Shown here: one piece after another, positions 45,832-53,438 of the stretch
Numbering within the stretch: position 1 is the stretch's first letter
Layout of the letters: every line of letters starts with the position of its first letter
Source of the DNA: Pseudoxanthomonas sp. PXM03
Lineage (GTDB): Bacteria; Pseudomonadota; Gammaproteobacteria; Xanthomonadales; Xanthomonadaceae
DNA length: 64,000 nucleotides
Reading direction: 5' to 3'
Assembly (NCBI RefSeq): GCF_014852005.1
Contig: NZ_JACVAU010000004.1
Location: forward strand, 174,031-238,030
Translations under genes and position numbers: made by a program
The notes under the pieces: generated by a model
The model's database searches: none
The model's input: the letters and a program-made list of their open reading frames with translations, nothing else
What the model was told of the DNA's origin: nothing

Positions 45832-46572
45832 TCAGTCGTGGTAGACCTGCGAACGGCCACCATCGATGGCGATGTCGGTGGCGTTGATGAAGCGGGCTTC
45901 ATCGCTGGCGAGGAACAACGCGGTATAGGCCACTTCCTCCGGCGTGCCGATGCGTTGCGGCGGCAGCAGCGCGGTCTGTTTCTCGCGCGTGCCGGGCTCG
46001 CGTTCGAACCAGGCTTCGATGCGCGGCACCAGGATCAGGCCGGGCGAAATCGAATTCACCCGGATGCCGCGCGCGGCGTACTCGATGCCGAGCGAACGGG
46101 TCAGGCCGATCAGGCCGTGCTTGGCCACCGGATACGGGAAGCAGCCGGCGATGATCTTGTGCCCGTGTACCGAGGCGATGTTGACGATGGAGCCGGCGCC
46201 CTGCGCCAGCATGGCCGGCAGCACGGCACGGCACAGGTGCCATGCGCCCTTGAGGTTCAGCGCGAAGCAGCGGTCCCAGTCTTCGTCCGACAGCGATAGC
46301 GGCTCGGAGAACACGTCGGCGCCGGCGTTGTTCACCAGCGCATCGATGCGGCCATGCCGCTCGCGCACGGACTGCACGACGGCATCGACGGCGGCGGCAT
46401 CCGTGATGTCGGCGAGGTGGTGGGTGACGCCCGCGTCGGTGGAGGTCGCCGGTTGTCGATCGAGCCCGATGACGGTGGCGCCTTCGCGGGCGAACAGGCG
46501 CGCGGTCGCCGCGCCGATGCCGCTGGCGGCGCCGGTGACGATGGCGATCTTGCCGGACAGCCGGGTGCTCAC
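45832..46572 (-). CDS. SDR-family sugar dehydrogenase (probable D-galactose 1-dehydrogenase)
   Basis: NAD(P)-dependent short-chain dehydrogenase of 246 aa. It has the Rossmann TGAASGIG, NNAG, catalytic Ser in NIASVHG and YxxxK in YPVAK. In this operon it should oxidise D-galactose to the lactone taken by the SMP-30 protein; L-fucose or L-arabinose dehydrogenase activity is possible, since xyloglucan also releases these. The start is GTG (46572, MSTRLSGKIA), with the GTG overlapping the TGA of a 26-codon upstream reading frame (GTGA). Confidence 0.88.
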   Translation of the reverse strand: MSTRLSGKIAIVTGAASGIGAATARLFAREGATVIGLDRQPATSTDAGVTHHLADITDAAAVDAVVQSVRERHGRIDALVNNAGADVFSEPLSLSDEDWDRCFALNLKGAWHLCRAVLPAMLAQGAGSIVNIASVHGHKIIAGCFPYPVAKHGLIGLTRSLGIEYAARGIRVNSISPGLILVPRIEAWFEREPGTREKQTALLPPQRIGTPEEVAYTALFLASDEARFINATDIAIDGGRSQVYHD

Positions 46573-46649
46573 GGGCGCGCACCTGCGGGGGGCATGGACG
46601 CGACGATGGCGCCGGCACGCGAGGTGCCGTCGGACTGCGATGTCGCCAT
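46569..46649 (-). CDS. putative 26-aa leader peptide upstream of the galactose operon
   Basis: A small frame preceded by a very strong Shine-Dalgarno (GGGAGGAGGG, minus strand 46663-46654, 4 nt from the ATG) starts MATSQSDGTSRAGAIVASMP and ends PAGARP. Its TGA overlaps the GTG start of the sugar dehydrogenase (GTGA). The downstream gene itself has a weaker ribosome site (GCAGGTG), so coupling is plausible. I recognise no domain. It may be a translated leader peptide or a chance frame. Confidence 0.4.
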   Translation of the reverse strand: MATSQSDGTSRAGAIVASMPPAGARP

Positions 46650-46791
46650 GGGGCCCTCCTCCCGGCGTTGATCGGATGCGGGATCACCGTGCGGCGTGCC
46701 TGTGCCGGCCGTCCGTGGGTGCCCCCGTTGCGGGCGGCCCGATGTCCCGGCCAGCCCGCCCTTGAAGCGTGGCATAGCCTCGCGTGGGCAT

Positions 46792-46842
46792 CTATGTACG
46801 ACAAATGAAATTTTTGTCATAGGCTATTCCCAGTGCGAATAG
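46792..46842. promoter_or_regulatory. nested dyads in the LysR/dgo intergenic region
   Basis: Two dyads lie in the AT-richest part of the gap: outer CTATG (46792-46796)/CATAG (46818-46822) enclosing GACAAA (46800-46805)/TTTGTC (46813-46818), and CTATTC (46824-46829)-N7-GAATAG (46837-46842), the latter 22 bp before the regulator ATG. LysR regulators usually bind such T-N11-A-type dyads between themselves and a divergent target. The rest of the 291-bp gap holds the small leader frame only. Confidence 0.65.
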
Positions 46843-46863
46843 GTCATTCGCCCGGAGGTTCCC

Positions 46864-47865
46864 ATGGTCCAACCCACCACCGGCTGGTTCGGCGCCACCC
46901 GGCTCAAGACCCGCCATCTCACCCTGCTGCTGCACCTGTACGAGCAGCGGTCGGTCCTGCGTGCCGCCGAGGCCGCCAACATGACCCAGCCCGCGGCGTC
47001 CAAGCTGCTGGCGGAGATGGAAAGCCTGCTGGGCGTGCCGTTGTTCGAGCGGCACGCGCGTGGCGTGGAGCCCACCTGGTACGGCCAGGTGCTGATCCGC
47101 CGCGCGCGCTCCGCGCTGTCGGAGATCGGGCGCGCCCACGATGAGATCGCCGCGCTGCGCAGCGGGCGGATGGGCCAGGCGTCCATCGGCACGGTGGTGA
47201 ACCCGGGCACCACCCTGGTTCCCCAGGCGGTTGCCGCGGTAAAGCGCGACTTCCCCGACATCCTCATCAAGGTCGAGATGGACTACAGCCGGCCCCTGGT
47301 TGCCAAGCTGCTGGATGGGCAGCTGGACATCGTGATCGGTCGCATCATGGGCCCGGAAGGCGCGGGCGAACTGGACTTCGAGCCGCTGGCGGACGAGCCG
47401 CACGCCGTCATCGTGCGCGCCGGGCATCCGCTCACCCGGCGCCCCCGCATCACCCATGCCGACCTGGTGGACTACGGCTGGATCATGCCGCCGGCCGCCA
47501 GCGTGCTGCGCTCGCGGCTGGATGCCGTGTTCCTGGAGCACGGCCAGCCGCCGCCGCAGAACATCGTGGAAACCGCCTCGCTGCCGGTGATCATCCACCT
47601 GCTGCGCCACAGCGACATGCTCACCGCACTGCCCGCCGAATCCGTGGGCCCGTACCTGCAGACCGGCCAGATGTGCGTGCTGCCGATCGAGCTGGGGGTG
47701 CGCATGGAGTTCTTCGGCATCGTGCGCCGCCGCGACCAGTTGCTGTCGCCGGGCGCCGAACGCGTACTGGAGGCGCTGCGGGCAACCGCCCGCCGGCTGT
47801 ATGCCGAACCGGAGCCGCCGCGTCCTGCAGGTGCACCGCCGCCGGGTGAGGGTTCCCCGGACTGA
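46864..47865 (+). CDS. LysR-family regulator (GbpR-like)
   Basis: Transcription regulator of 333 aa. The N-terminal winged helix-turn-helix (about 15-75) is LysR-type: KTRHLTLLLHLYEQRSVLRAAEAANMTQPAASKLLAEMESLLGVPLFERHARGVEPT. The effector-binding domain follows (GTVVNPGTTLVPQAVAAVKRDFPDILIKVEM...). The HTH and the first strand resemble GbpR, the galactose-responsive regulator of Azospirillum/Agrobacterium. It is divergent from the galactose operon and directly upstream of the xyloglucan receptor. The C-terminal tail is Pro-rich. A GGAGG ribosome site is present. Confidence 0.92.
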   Translation: MVQPTTGWFGATRLKTRHLTLLLHLYEQRSVLRAAEAANMTQPAASKLLAEMESLLGVPLFERHARGVEPTWYGQVLIRRARSALSEIGRAHDEIAALRSGRMGQASIGTVVNPGTTLVPQAVAAVKRDFPDILIKVEMDYSRPLVAKLLDGQLDIVIGRIMGPEGAGELDFEPLADEPHAVIVRAGHPLTRRPRITHADLVDYGWIMPPAASVLRSRLDAVFLEHGQPPPQNIVETASLPVIIHLLRHSDMLTALPAESVGPYLQTGQMCVLPIELGVRMEFFGIVRRRDQLLSPGAERVLEALRATARRLYAEPEPPRPAGAPPPGEGSPD

Positions 47866-47870
47866 GCTGG

Positions 47871-47899
47871 GCCAGCTATTCGGGTTCGATATAGCTGGC
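47871..47899. promoter_or_regulatory. 9-bp inverted repeat with CTATTC...GATATAG core, before the TonB receptor
   Basis: GCCAGCTAT (47871-47879) and ATAGCTGGC (47891-47899) are perfect reverse complements with an 11-nt spacer, beginning 6 bp after the LysR stop. The inner part, CTATTC-N6-GATATAG, resembles the CTATTC-N7-GAATAG dyad at 46824-46842. There is no T-run, so an operator seems likelier than a terminator. The remaining 267 bp to the receptor ATG show no gene. Confidence 0.6.
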
Positions 47900-48166
47900 G
47901 ATCAATATTTCATTGGTACGGCATGTCAGCGCCGCCTATGCTCCCGCCGCAGTCACAAAGCGCGGTCCCACGGCCGCCGGTTGATTGTCCGGGTCGGCCA
48001 GATGGCTTTCGCCGCCCTGACATCCGCCACGGATGGATCCGCACCACCGACGACCGCGGCCGGAGCCGCAGCCGCCACATGCTTCATCCGGCCGAAAGAC
48101 GCGAAGACGTCCGCGGATCGGGACCACAACTCAATCGCTTGTCATGTGTCCTGGGAGGGAACATCC

Positions 48167-51124
48167 ATGTCAACGCTCCAGCGCCGCCCTGCGGCGGCCT
48201 TCCGTGCCGTCCGCTCCGATGGCCGCAAGCTGCAACCCACCGTCCTCGCCCTGGGCATCGCCATGATGCTGGCCGCGCCTGCGTATGCGCAGGACACCGC
48301 GCCCGCCACGCAGCAGGAAGAGACCGCTACCGAGCTCGACGCGGTCGTCGTCACCGGTATCCGCGGCTCCGTCTACCGGGCGCAGGACATCAAACGCGAT
48401 GCTGACACGTTCGTCGATTCGGTCACCGCGCTCGACATCGGCGCATTGCCGGACCGCAGCGTCACGGAAACACTGTCGCGCATTCCCGGCGTGACCATCG
48501 ATCGCTTCCTGACGGTCGGCGATCCGGAGCATTTCTCCGCCGAAGGCGGCGGCGTGCAGGTGCGCGGACTGACCCAGGTCCGTTCCGAGTTGAACGGTCG
48601 CGACAGCTTCTCCGCGTCCGGCGGCCGCGCGCTGAGTTTCCAAGACGTGCCCGCCGAGCTGATGGCCGGCGTCGACGTCTACAAGAACCAGAAGGCCGAC
48701 ATGATCGAGGGTGGTCTCGGCGGCAGCGTCGACCTGCGCACGTTCATGCCGTTCGACATCGAAGGCAGCCGCTTCGGCATGTCGTTCAGCGCCAACCGCG
48801 GTGACTTCGCCGAGCAGGTCAAGCCCGCGGGTTCTGTCCTCTTCAGCAACCGCTGGGACACCGACGCGGGCGAGTTCGGCATCCTGGTCAACCTGGCCCA
48901 TTCCGAACTGGCGACGCGCACCGATGGCATGTTCGTGCGGCCGTTCTTCAACACCGCCAACTCCGACCTCAACAACGACGGCACCAACGAAAACCTGTGG
49001 CTGCCCCGCGGCGCCGACTGGCGCACGCTGGAGTACGAGCGCGAGCGCCAGGGCGCCTACGTCGCCCTGCAATGGCGGCCGAACGACAACCTGGAGCTGT
49101 TCGCCACCGCCTTCCAGAGCCGATACGACGAGCTCTGGTACGAAGATGCGATCTTCGTCTCCAACGATCCGCTGCAGGTGCGCGTCGATGCCAGCCAGCC
49201 CTACGAATTCGACGGCAACGTGTTCGTGTCGGGTCGCCTGCGGTCGAACGGCGACATCCCGATGGGCACGGACATCCGCGCCTCGCACCGCAAGTCCGAC
49301 ACCACCGACTACTCGTTCGGCCTGAAGTGGCTGTTCAGCGACCGCACCGAGTTCTCCACCGACCTGCAGTACATCAAGGCGAACACCGAGGCGCTGGATT
49401 CCACCGTATCGCTGGGCCTCAACGTGCCCTACATCGACATCGACCTGGGCCATGGCGTGCCGCGCATCGGTGTCGACAACCAGTTCACCGCCAACCCCGC
49501 GAACTACTACTGGGGGTTCACGATGGACCACCAGGACGACAACACCGCCGACGAAGTTGCCTGGCGCGCGGACCTGAAGCACAGCTTCGACAGCAATTTC
49601 TTCGATTCCTTCAAGGTCGGCGTGCGCGTCACCGATCGCGATGCGCACAGCATCGACACCGGCTACGACTGGCAGCCCGTGTTCCAGCCCTGGATGCAGT
49701 GGTGGGCGCTGCCGGGCGGCGTGCCGCTGCCGGGCCTGGACCTCAACGGCACGGTCAACTCCAGCCTGACCAACCTGATCACGTTCGATAATTTCTATCG
49801 TGGCGGTGCTTCGACGCCGGGCTCGTTCTACTCGCCGGTGCTGGCTACGGCGCTCGGCTTCCCGAACAGCTATCTCGACATCCACGGCGCGGCGATTCCG
49901 TACTACCTGCCGGGCGCACCCTACGGGCAGATCACGCCGCGCAACCTCGCGGATCCCCAGTGGGGCAACGTGCAGAACGAGAAGACGTACGCCGCGTACG
50001 CGATGCTGAACTTCGCGATGGACGATGCGCGCATCGACGGCAACGTCGGCGTCCGTGTCGTGCGTACGGAGAACAGCGCCGATGGCTACCTCGTGTATCC
50101 GAACAACGCGTTCGCGCCGTACCTCGGCACGGGTCAGTCGGAGCCGATTTCCGCGGAGAATTCGTACACCGACGTGCTGCCCAGCGCGAACGTGAAGTGG
50201 GAGCCGAGGGAGAACTGGGTCGTCCGCTTCGCCGCGTCCAAGGCCATCGCGCGTCCGGCCTTCAGCGACATGCAGGCCTACCAGGTGCTCAGCGTGGCCG
50301 TCCGCGACGGCGTCAATCCGCAGCCGGGCGACCAACTCGGCCCGGAGGACCTGGAGCTCACCGGCAGCTCCACCGACAACCCGTACTTGAAGCCGATGGA
50401 GGCCAACCAGTTCGATCTGTCGCTCGAGTGGTACTTCGCACCGGATAGCGGCGGCATGGCCTGGGTGAACTTCTTCTACAAGGACATCAAGGACTATTTC
50501 CGCCAACAGACGGAGCTGGTCGCCTACCCGGGCATCGACGGCAACGACTACGACTATCGCGTGTCCCGCCTGGTGAACGTCGGCAAGGCGAAGATCCAGG
50601 GCGCCGAGATCGGCTGGAACCAGTTCTTCGACTTCCTGCCGGCGCCGTTCGATGGCCTGGGCATGTCGGCGAACTACACCTACATCGACAGCTCGACGAG
50701 CATCCCGGCCGCCTCCAACGCGGTGCCCGTCGACACCGACGGATCGCTGTTCGGCGACCTGCCGGCCGATGGACTGTCGAAGAATTCGTACAACGTCGCG
50801 GCGTTCTACGAGAAGGGACCGTGGCAGATCCGCCTGGCCTACAACTGGCGCAGCGAGTACCTGCTGTCGATCGGCCCGAACGGTTACAACGGCGGCGATG
50901 GCGGCATCCCGTGGAAGCTGCCGGTATACAGCGACAGCTTCGGCCAGCTCGACGGATCGATTTTCTATCGCTTCTCCGACAATGTGCAGTTCGGCCTCGA
51001 GATGAACAACCTCAACAACGCCGAGCAGCGCACGCTGATGGACCAGAACGGCGCCGGCAAGCGCACCACGTCGTGGTACGTCAACGACCGCCGTTACGCC
51101 GCGACGCTCCGCTTCACGTTCTGA
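48167..51124 (+). CDS. TonB-dependent receptor for xyloglucan oligosaccharides
   Basis: Large outer-membrane active transporter of 985 aa, the presumed importer of xyloglucan oligosaccharides. A long signal peptide (to about residue 44, AAPAYAQD) precedes a TonB-box region (ELDAVVVTGIRGSVYRAQDIKRDADTFVDSV), the plug (about 60-190: IGALPDRSVTETLSRIPGVTIDR, EGGGVQVRGL, DMIEGGLGGSVDLRT) and a 22-strand barrel closing in RRYAATLRFTF with terminal Phe. It belongs to the oligosaccharide-type receptors abundant in Xanthomonas CUT loci. The ATG at 48167 has GGGAGGG upstream; the longer frame back to 47801 overlaps lysR. A hairpin follows before GH74. Confidence 0.95.
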   Translation: MSTLQRRPAAAFRAVRSDGRKLQPTVLALGIAMMLAAPAYAQDTAPATQQEETATELDAVVVTGIRGSVYRAQDIKRDADTFVDSVTALDIGALPDRSVTETLSRIPGVTIDRFLTVGDPEHFSAEGGGVQVRGLTQVRSELNGRDSFSASGGRALSFQDVPAELMAGVDVYKNQKADMIEGGLGGSVDLRTFMPFDIEGSRFGMSFSANRGDFAEQVKPAGSVLFSNRWDTDAGEFGILVNLAHSELATRTDGMFVRPFFNTANSDLNNDGTNENLWLPRGADWRTLEYERERQGAYVALQWRPNDNLELFATAFQSRYDELWYEDAIFVSNDPLQVRVDASQPYEFDGNVFVSGRLRSNGDIPMGTDIRASHRKSDTTDYSFGLKWLFSDRTEFSTDLQYIKANTEALDSTVSLGLNVPYIDIDLGHGVPRIGVDNQFTANPANYYWGFTMDHQDDNTADEVAWRADLKHSFDSNFFDSFKVGVRVTDRDAHSIDTGYDWQPVFQPWMQWWALPGGVPLPGLDLNGTVNSSLTNLITFDNFYRGGASTPGSFYSPVLATALGFPNSYLDIHGAAIPYYLPGAPYGQITPRNLADPQWGNVQNEKTYAAYAMLNFAMDDARIDGNVGVRVVRTENSADGYLVYPNNAFAPYLGTGQSEPISAENSYTDVLPSANVKWEPRENWVVRFAASKAIARPAFSDMQAYQVLSVAVRDGVNPQPGDQLGPEDLELTGSSTDNPYLKPMEANQFDLSLEWYFAPDSGGMAWVNFFYKDIKDYFRQQTELVAYPGIDGNDYDYRVSRLVNVGKAKIQGAEIGWNQFFDFLPAPFDGLGMSANYTYIDSSTSIPAASNAVPVDTDGSLFGDLPADGLSKNSYNVAAFYEKGPWQIRLAYNWRSEYLLSIGPNGYNGGDGGIPWKLPVYSDSFGQLDGSIFYRFSDNVQFGLEMNNLNNAEQRTLMDQNGAGKRTTSWYVNDRRYAATLRFTF

Positions 51125-51133
51125 TGCGCGCTT

Positions 51134-51167
51134 TGCGGGAAGGGCAGCAGAAACCGCCCTTCCCGCA
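51134..51167 (+). terminator. 12-bp stem-loop between receptor and GH74 genes
   Basis: TGCGGGAAGGGC, a 10-nt loop and GCCCTTCCCGCA form a perfect stem 9 bp after the receptor stop. No T-run follows, so it may act as partial attenuator or 3' stabiliser that lets the receptor be made in excess over the enzymes (inference). Confidence 0.55.
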
Positions 51168-51233
51168 TCGCTCGCGGCTATCTGGGTGTGCTTTACGCTG
51201 GCGCACCGGCTCTCCCTCTCCACAGGAGACTCC

Positions 51234-53438
51234 GTGCACACGCTTCGCCTGATCCTTGCGCTGTCCGTCCTGCTGCTGGCACCCGCCGCCACGGCGAAGG
51301 ACGAAACCGCCGACTACCGCTGGCGCAACGTCGCCATCGGCGGCGGGGGCTTCGTCACCGGGCTGGTGTTCCATCCGCGCGAGAAGGGCCTGCTGTACGC
51401 CCGCACCGATATCGGTGGCGCGTATCGGTGGGTGTCGCGCGAACAGCGCTGGCAACCGCTTATGGACTGGATGGGCCACGAGGACAGTGGCCGCTTCGGC
51501 GTGGAAAGCCTGGCGCTGGATCCGTCCGATCCGGATCGTGTGTACCTCGCCGTCGGCACCTACCTGCACGAACGCGGACAGGACGGCGCGATTCTGCGTT
51601 CGACGGATCGCGGCGCGACGTTCCAGCGCACGTCGCTGCCCTTCAAGCTCGGCGGCAACGAGCAGGGGCGCGGCAACGGTGAACGACTGGCGGTGGATCC
51701 CCACGACGGACGCGTGCTGTTGTTCGGCACGCGCGCTGACGGGCTGTGGCGCAGCGGCGATGCCGGCGCGACCTGGCGCGAGAGCTCCGGCTTTCCCGCG
51801 GTCGCGAAGGACCGGTCGGCCTGGGCGATGGGGTGGCGCGAGCTGCGCCCGGTGGGCATCGCCTTCGTCGTGTTCGATCCGGTCGACGGCGCGAAAGGCA
51901 CACCGACGAAAACGATCTACGCGGGTGTTTCGACGAACGACACCAGCCTCTATCGCTCCCGCGACGGTGGCGCGACGTGGCAGGCCGTGCCCGGCCAGCC
52001 TGTCGGGCTCCGACCCAGCCACATGGTGCGCGACGCGCGCGGTCGCTGGCTGCTGAGCTACGGCGACGAGCCGGGCCCCAACAACATGGCCGATGGTGCG
52101 GTATGGCGCTTCGATCCCGCCGGCGACCGCTGGGAAAACATCACGCCGGCACCCCGTTCCTCCGATGCGTCCGGCAAAGGGTTCGGTTGGGGCGCGGTCG
52201 CGGTGCAGGCCGACAACCCGGACGTGATCATCGCCACCACCTTCCGTCGCTACCAGCCGCACGATGACCTCTATCGCAGCGTCGATGGCGGCCGCACGTG
52301 GACGGCCACGCTGCCGCGCTCCCGCTTCGATCATTCGTCCGCGCCGTGGACCGCGGATGCGAAGCCGCACTGGATGGCCGACATCGAGATCGATCCGCAC
52401 GATCCGGACCGCATCCTGTTCGTCACCGGCTACGGCGTGTGGGCGTCGACCAACGCGCGTGCATTCGACCAGGGCGCCGACATGCAGTGGCGTTTCGAGC
52501 AGGCGGGCTTCGAGGAAACCGTGCCGTTGGCGCTGGCCAGTCCGCCGCAGGGCGCACATCTGGTCAGCGGCCTGGGCGATGTCGACGGCTTCGTGCATGA
52601 CACGCTTGATGTGTCGCAGCCGCGTTTTGCCGGCGTGCGCTTCTCCAACACCGAAAGCCTGGCCTTCGCCGGACAGGTGCCGCAGGTGATGGTACGCACG
52701 GGCTATTTCCACAACCGGCCGGAAGGCGCGGTGCGTGGCGCATGGTCGAACGATGGCGGGCGTACGTGGACCGCCTTCGAGACCGAGCCGGCCGATGGCG
52801 AGGGAGCCGGACAGATCACCCTCGCGGCCGACGGCAAGCGCGCGATCTGGCATCCGCGCAACGGCGAACACCACTGGATCACCGCTGACATGGGCGGGCG
52901 CTGGCAACCGGTGAAAGGCCTGCCGAAAACCGCGGTGGTGGAAGCCGACCGCGTCGATGAAGGGATCTACTACGGGTTCGATGCGATCAGCGGCAAGCTC
53001 TATGTCAGCGGCAACGGCGGCGTCGCATTCGAGGAAGTCCGCGCGCCGGTGGGCGAAATCGGCGACTGGTACCGGGCCGAGATCCGGCCGCATCCGCAGC
53101 GTGCCGGCGAAGCCTGGATCGCGTCGTCTTGGCGCGGGCTGCTGCATCTCTCCCCCGGCAAGCTGGCACGCGTGCCGGGCGTGGACAACGTGATGTCGGT
53201 GGGCCTGGGCAAGCCGGCGAAGGACGGCGATGCGCCGGTGCTGTTCGTGTTCGGCGAAGTGGGGGGCCAGCGTGGCCTGTATCGCTCCGGCGACAACGGC
53301 CGGCACTGGCAGCGGATCGATACCGACGCACTGCGGTTTGGCGGCATCATCCGTCACGTGACAGGCGATCCCCGCCTGCATGGCCGCGTCTACTTCGGCA
53401 CCGAAGGACGTGGCATCTGGTACGGAGATCCGCAGTGA
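51234..53438 (+). CDS. GH74 xyloglucan-specific endo-glucanase (xyloglucanase)
   Basis: Cleaves the xyloglucan backbone; 734 aa, secreted via a Sec signal peptide (HTLRLILALSVLLLAPAATA). Tandem seven-bladed propellers are shown by repeated SxDxGxTW BNR-type motifs (RSTDRGATFQR, RSGDAGATWRE, RSRDGGATWQA, RSVDGGRTWTA, SNDGGRTWTA, RSGDNGRHWQR). The candidate catalytic base is Asp59 (ARTDIGGAYRW) and a candidate acid lies in WMADIEIDPHDPD. The start is GTG at 51234, with CAGGAGA upstream. It is followed with a GTGA overlap by the esterase. Confidence 0.93.
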   Translation: MHTLRLILALSVLLLAPAATAKDETADYRWRNVAIGGGGFVTGLVFHPREKGLLYARTDIGGAYRWVSREQRWQPLMDWMGHEDSGRFGVESLALDPSDPDRVYLAVGTYLHERGQDGAILRSTDRGATFQRTSLPFKLGGNEQGRGNGERLAVDPHDGRVLLFGTRADGLWRSGDAGATWRESSGFPAVAKDRSAWAMGWRELRPVGIAFVVFDPVDGAKGTPTKTIYAGVSTNDTSLYRSRDGGATWQAVPGQPVGLRPSHMVRDARGRWLLSYGDEPGPNNMADGAVWRFDPAGDRWENITPAPRSSDASGKGFGWGAVAVQADNPDVIIATTFRRYQPHDDLYRSVDGGRTWTATLPRSRFDHSSAPWTADAKPHWMADIEIDPHDPDRILFVTGYGVWASTNARAFDQGADMQWRFEQAGFEETVPLALASPPQGAHLVSGLGDVDGFVHDTLDVSQPRFAGVRFSNTESLAFAGQVPQVMVRTGYFHNRPEGAVRGAWSNDGGRTWTAFETEPADGEGAGQITLAADGKRAIWHPRNGEHHWITADMGGRWQPVKGLPKTAVVEADRVDEGIYYGFDAISGKLYVSGNGGVAFEEVRAPVGEIGDWYRAEIRPHPQRAGEAWIASSWRGLLHLSPGKLARVPGVDNVMSVGLGKPAKDGDAPVLFVFGEVGGQRGLYRSGDNGRHWQRIDTDALRFGGIIRHVTGDPRLHGRVYFGTEGRGIWYGDPQ

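Noticed and set aside
45832..46572. SDR as L-fucose dehydrogenase of a fucose pathway
   Set aside because: Possible by fold and because GH95 releases fucose, but the next genes (DgoD, DgoK, DgoA types) belong to galactose; kept only as an alternative.
48170..51292. 1040-codon open frame on the minus strand opposite the TonB receptor
   Set aside because: Composition is Arg/Val/Ala/Gly/His-rich with no domain; it is the antisense shadow of a high-GC gene with clear receptor motifs.
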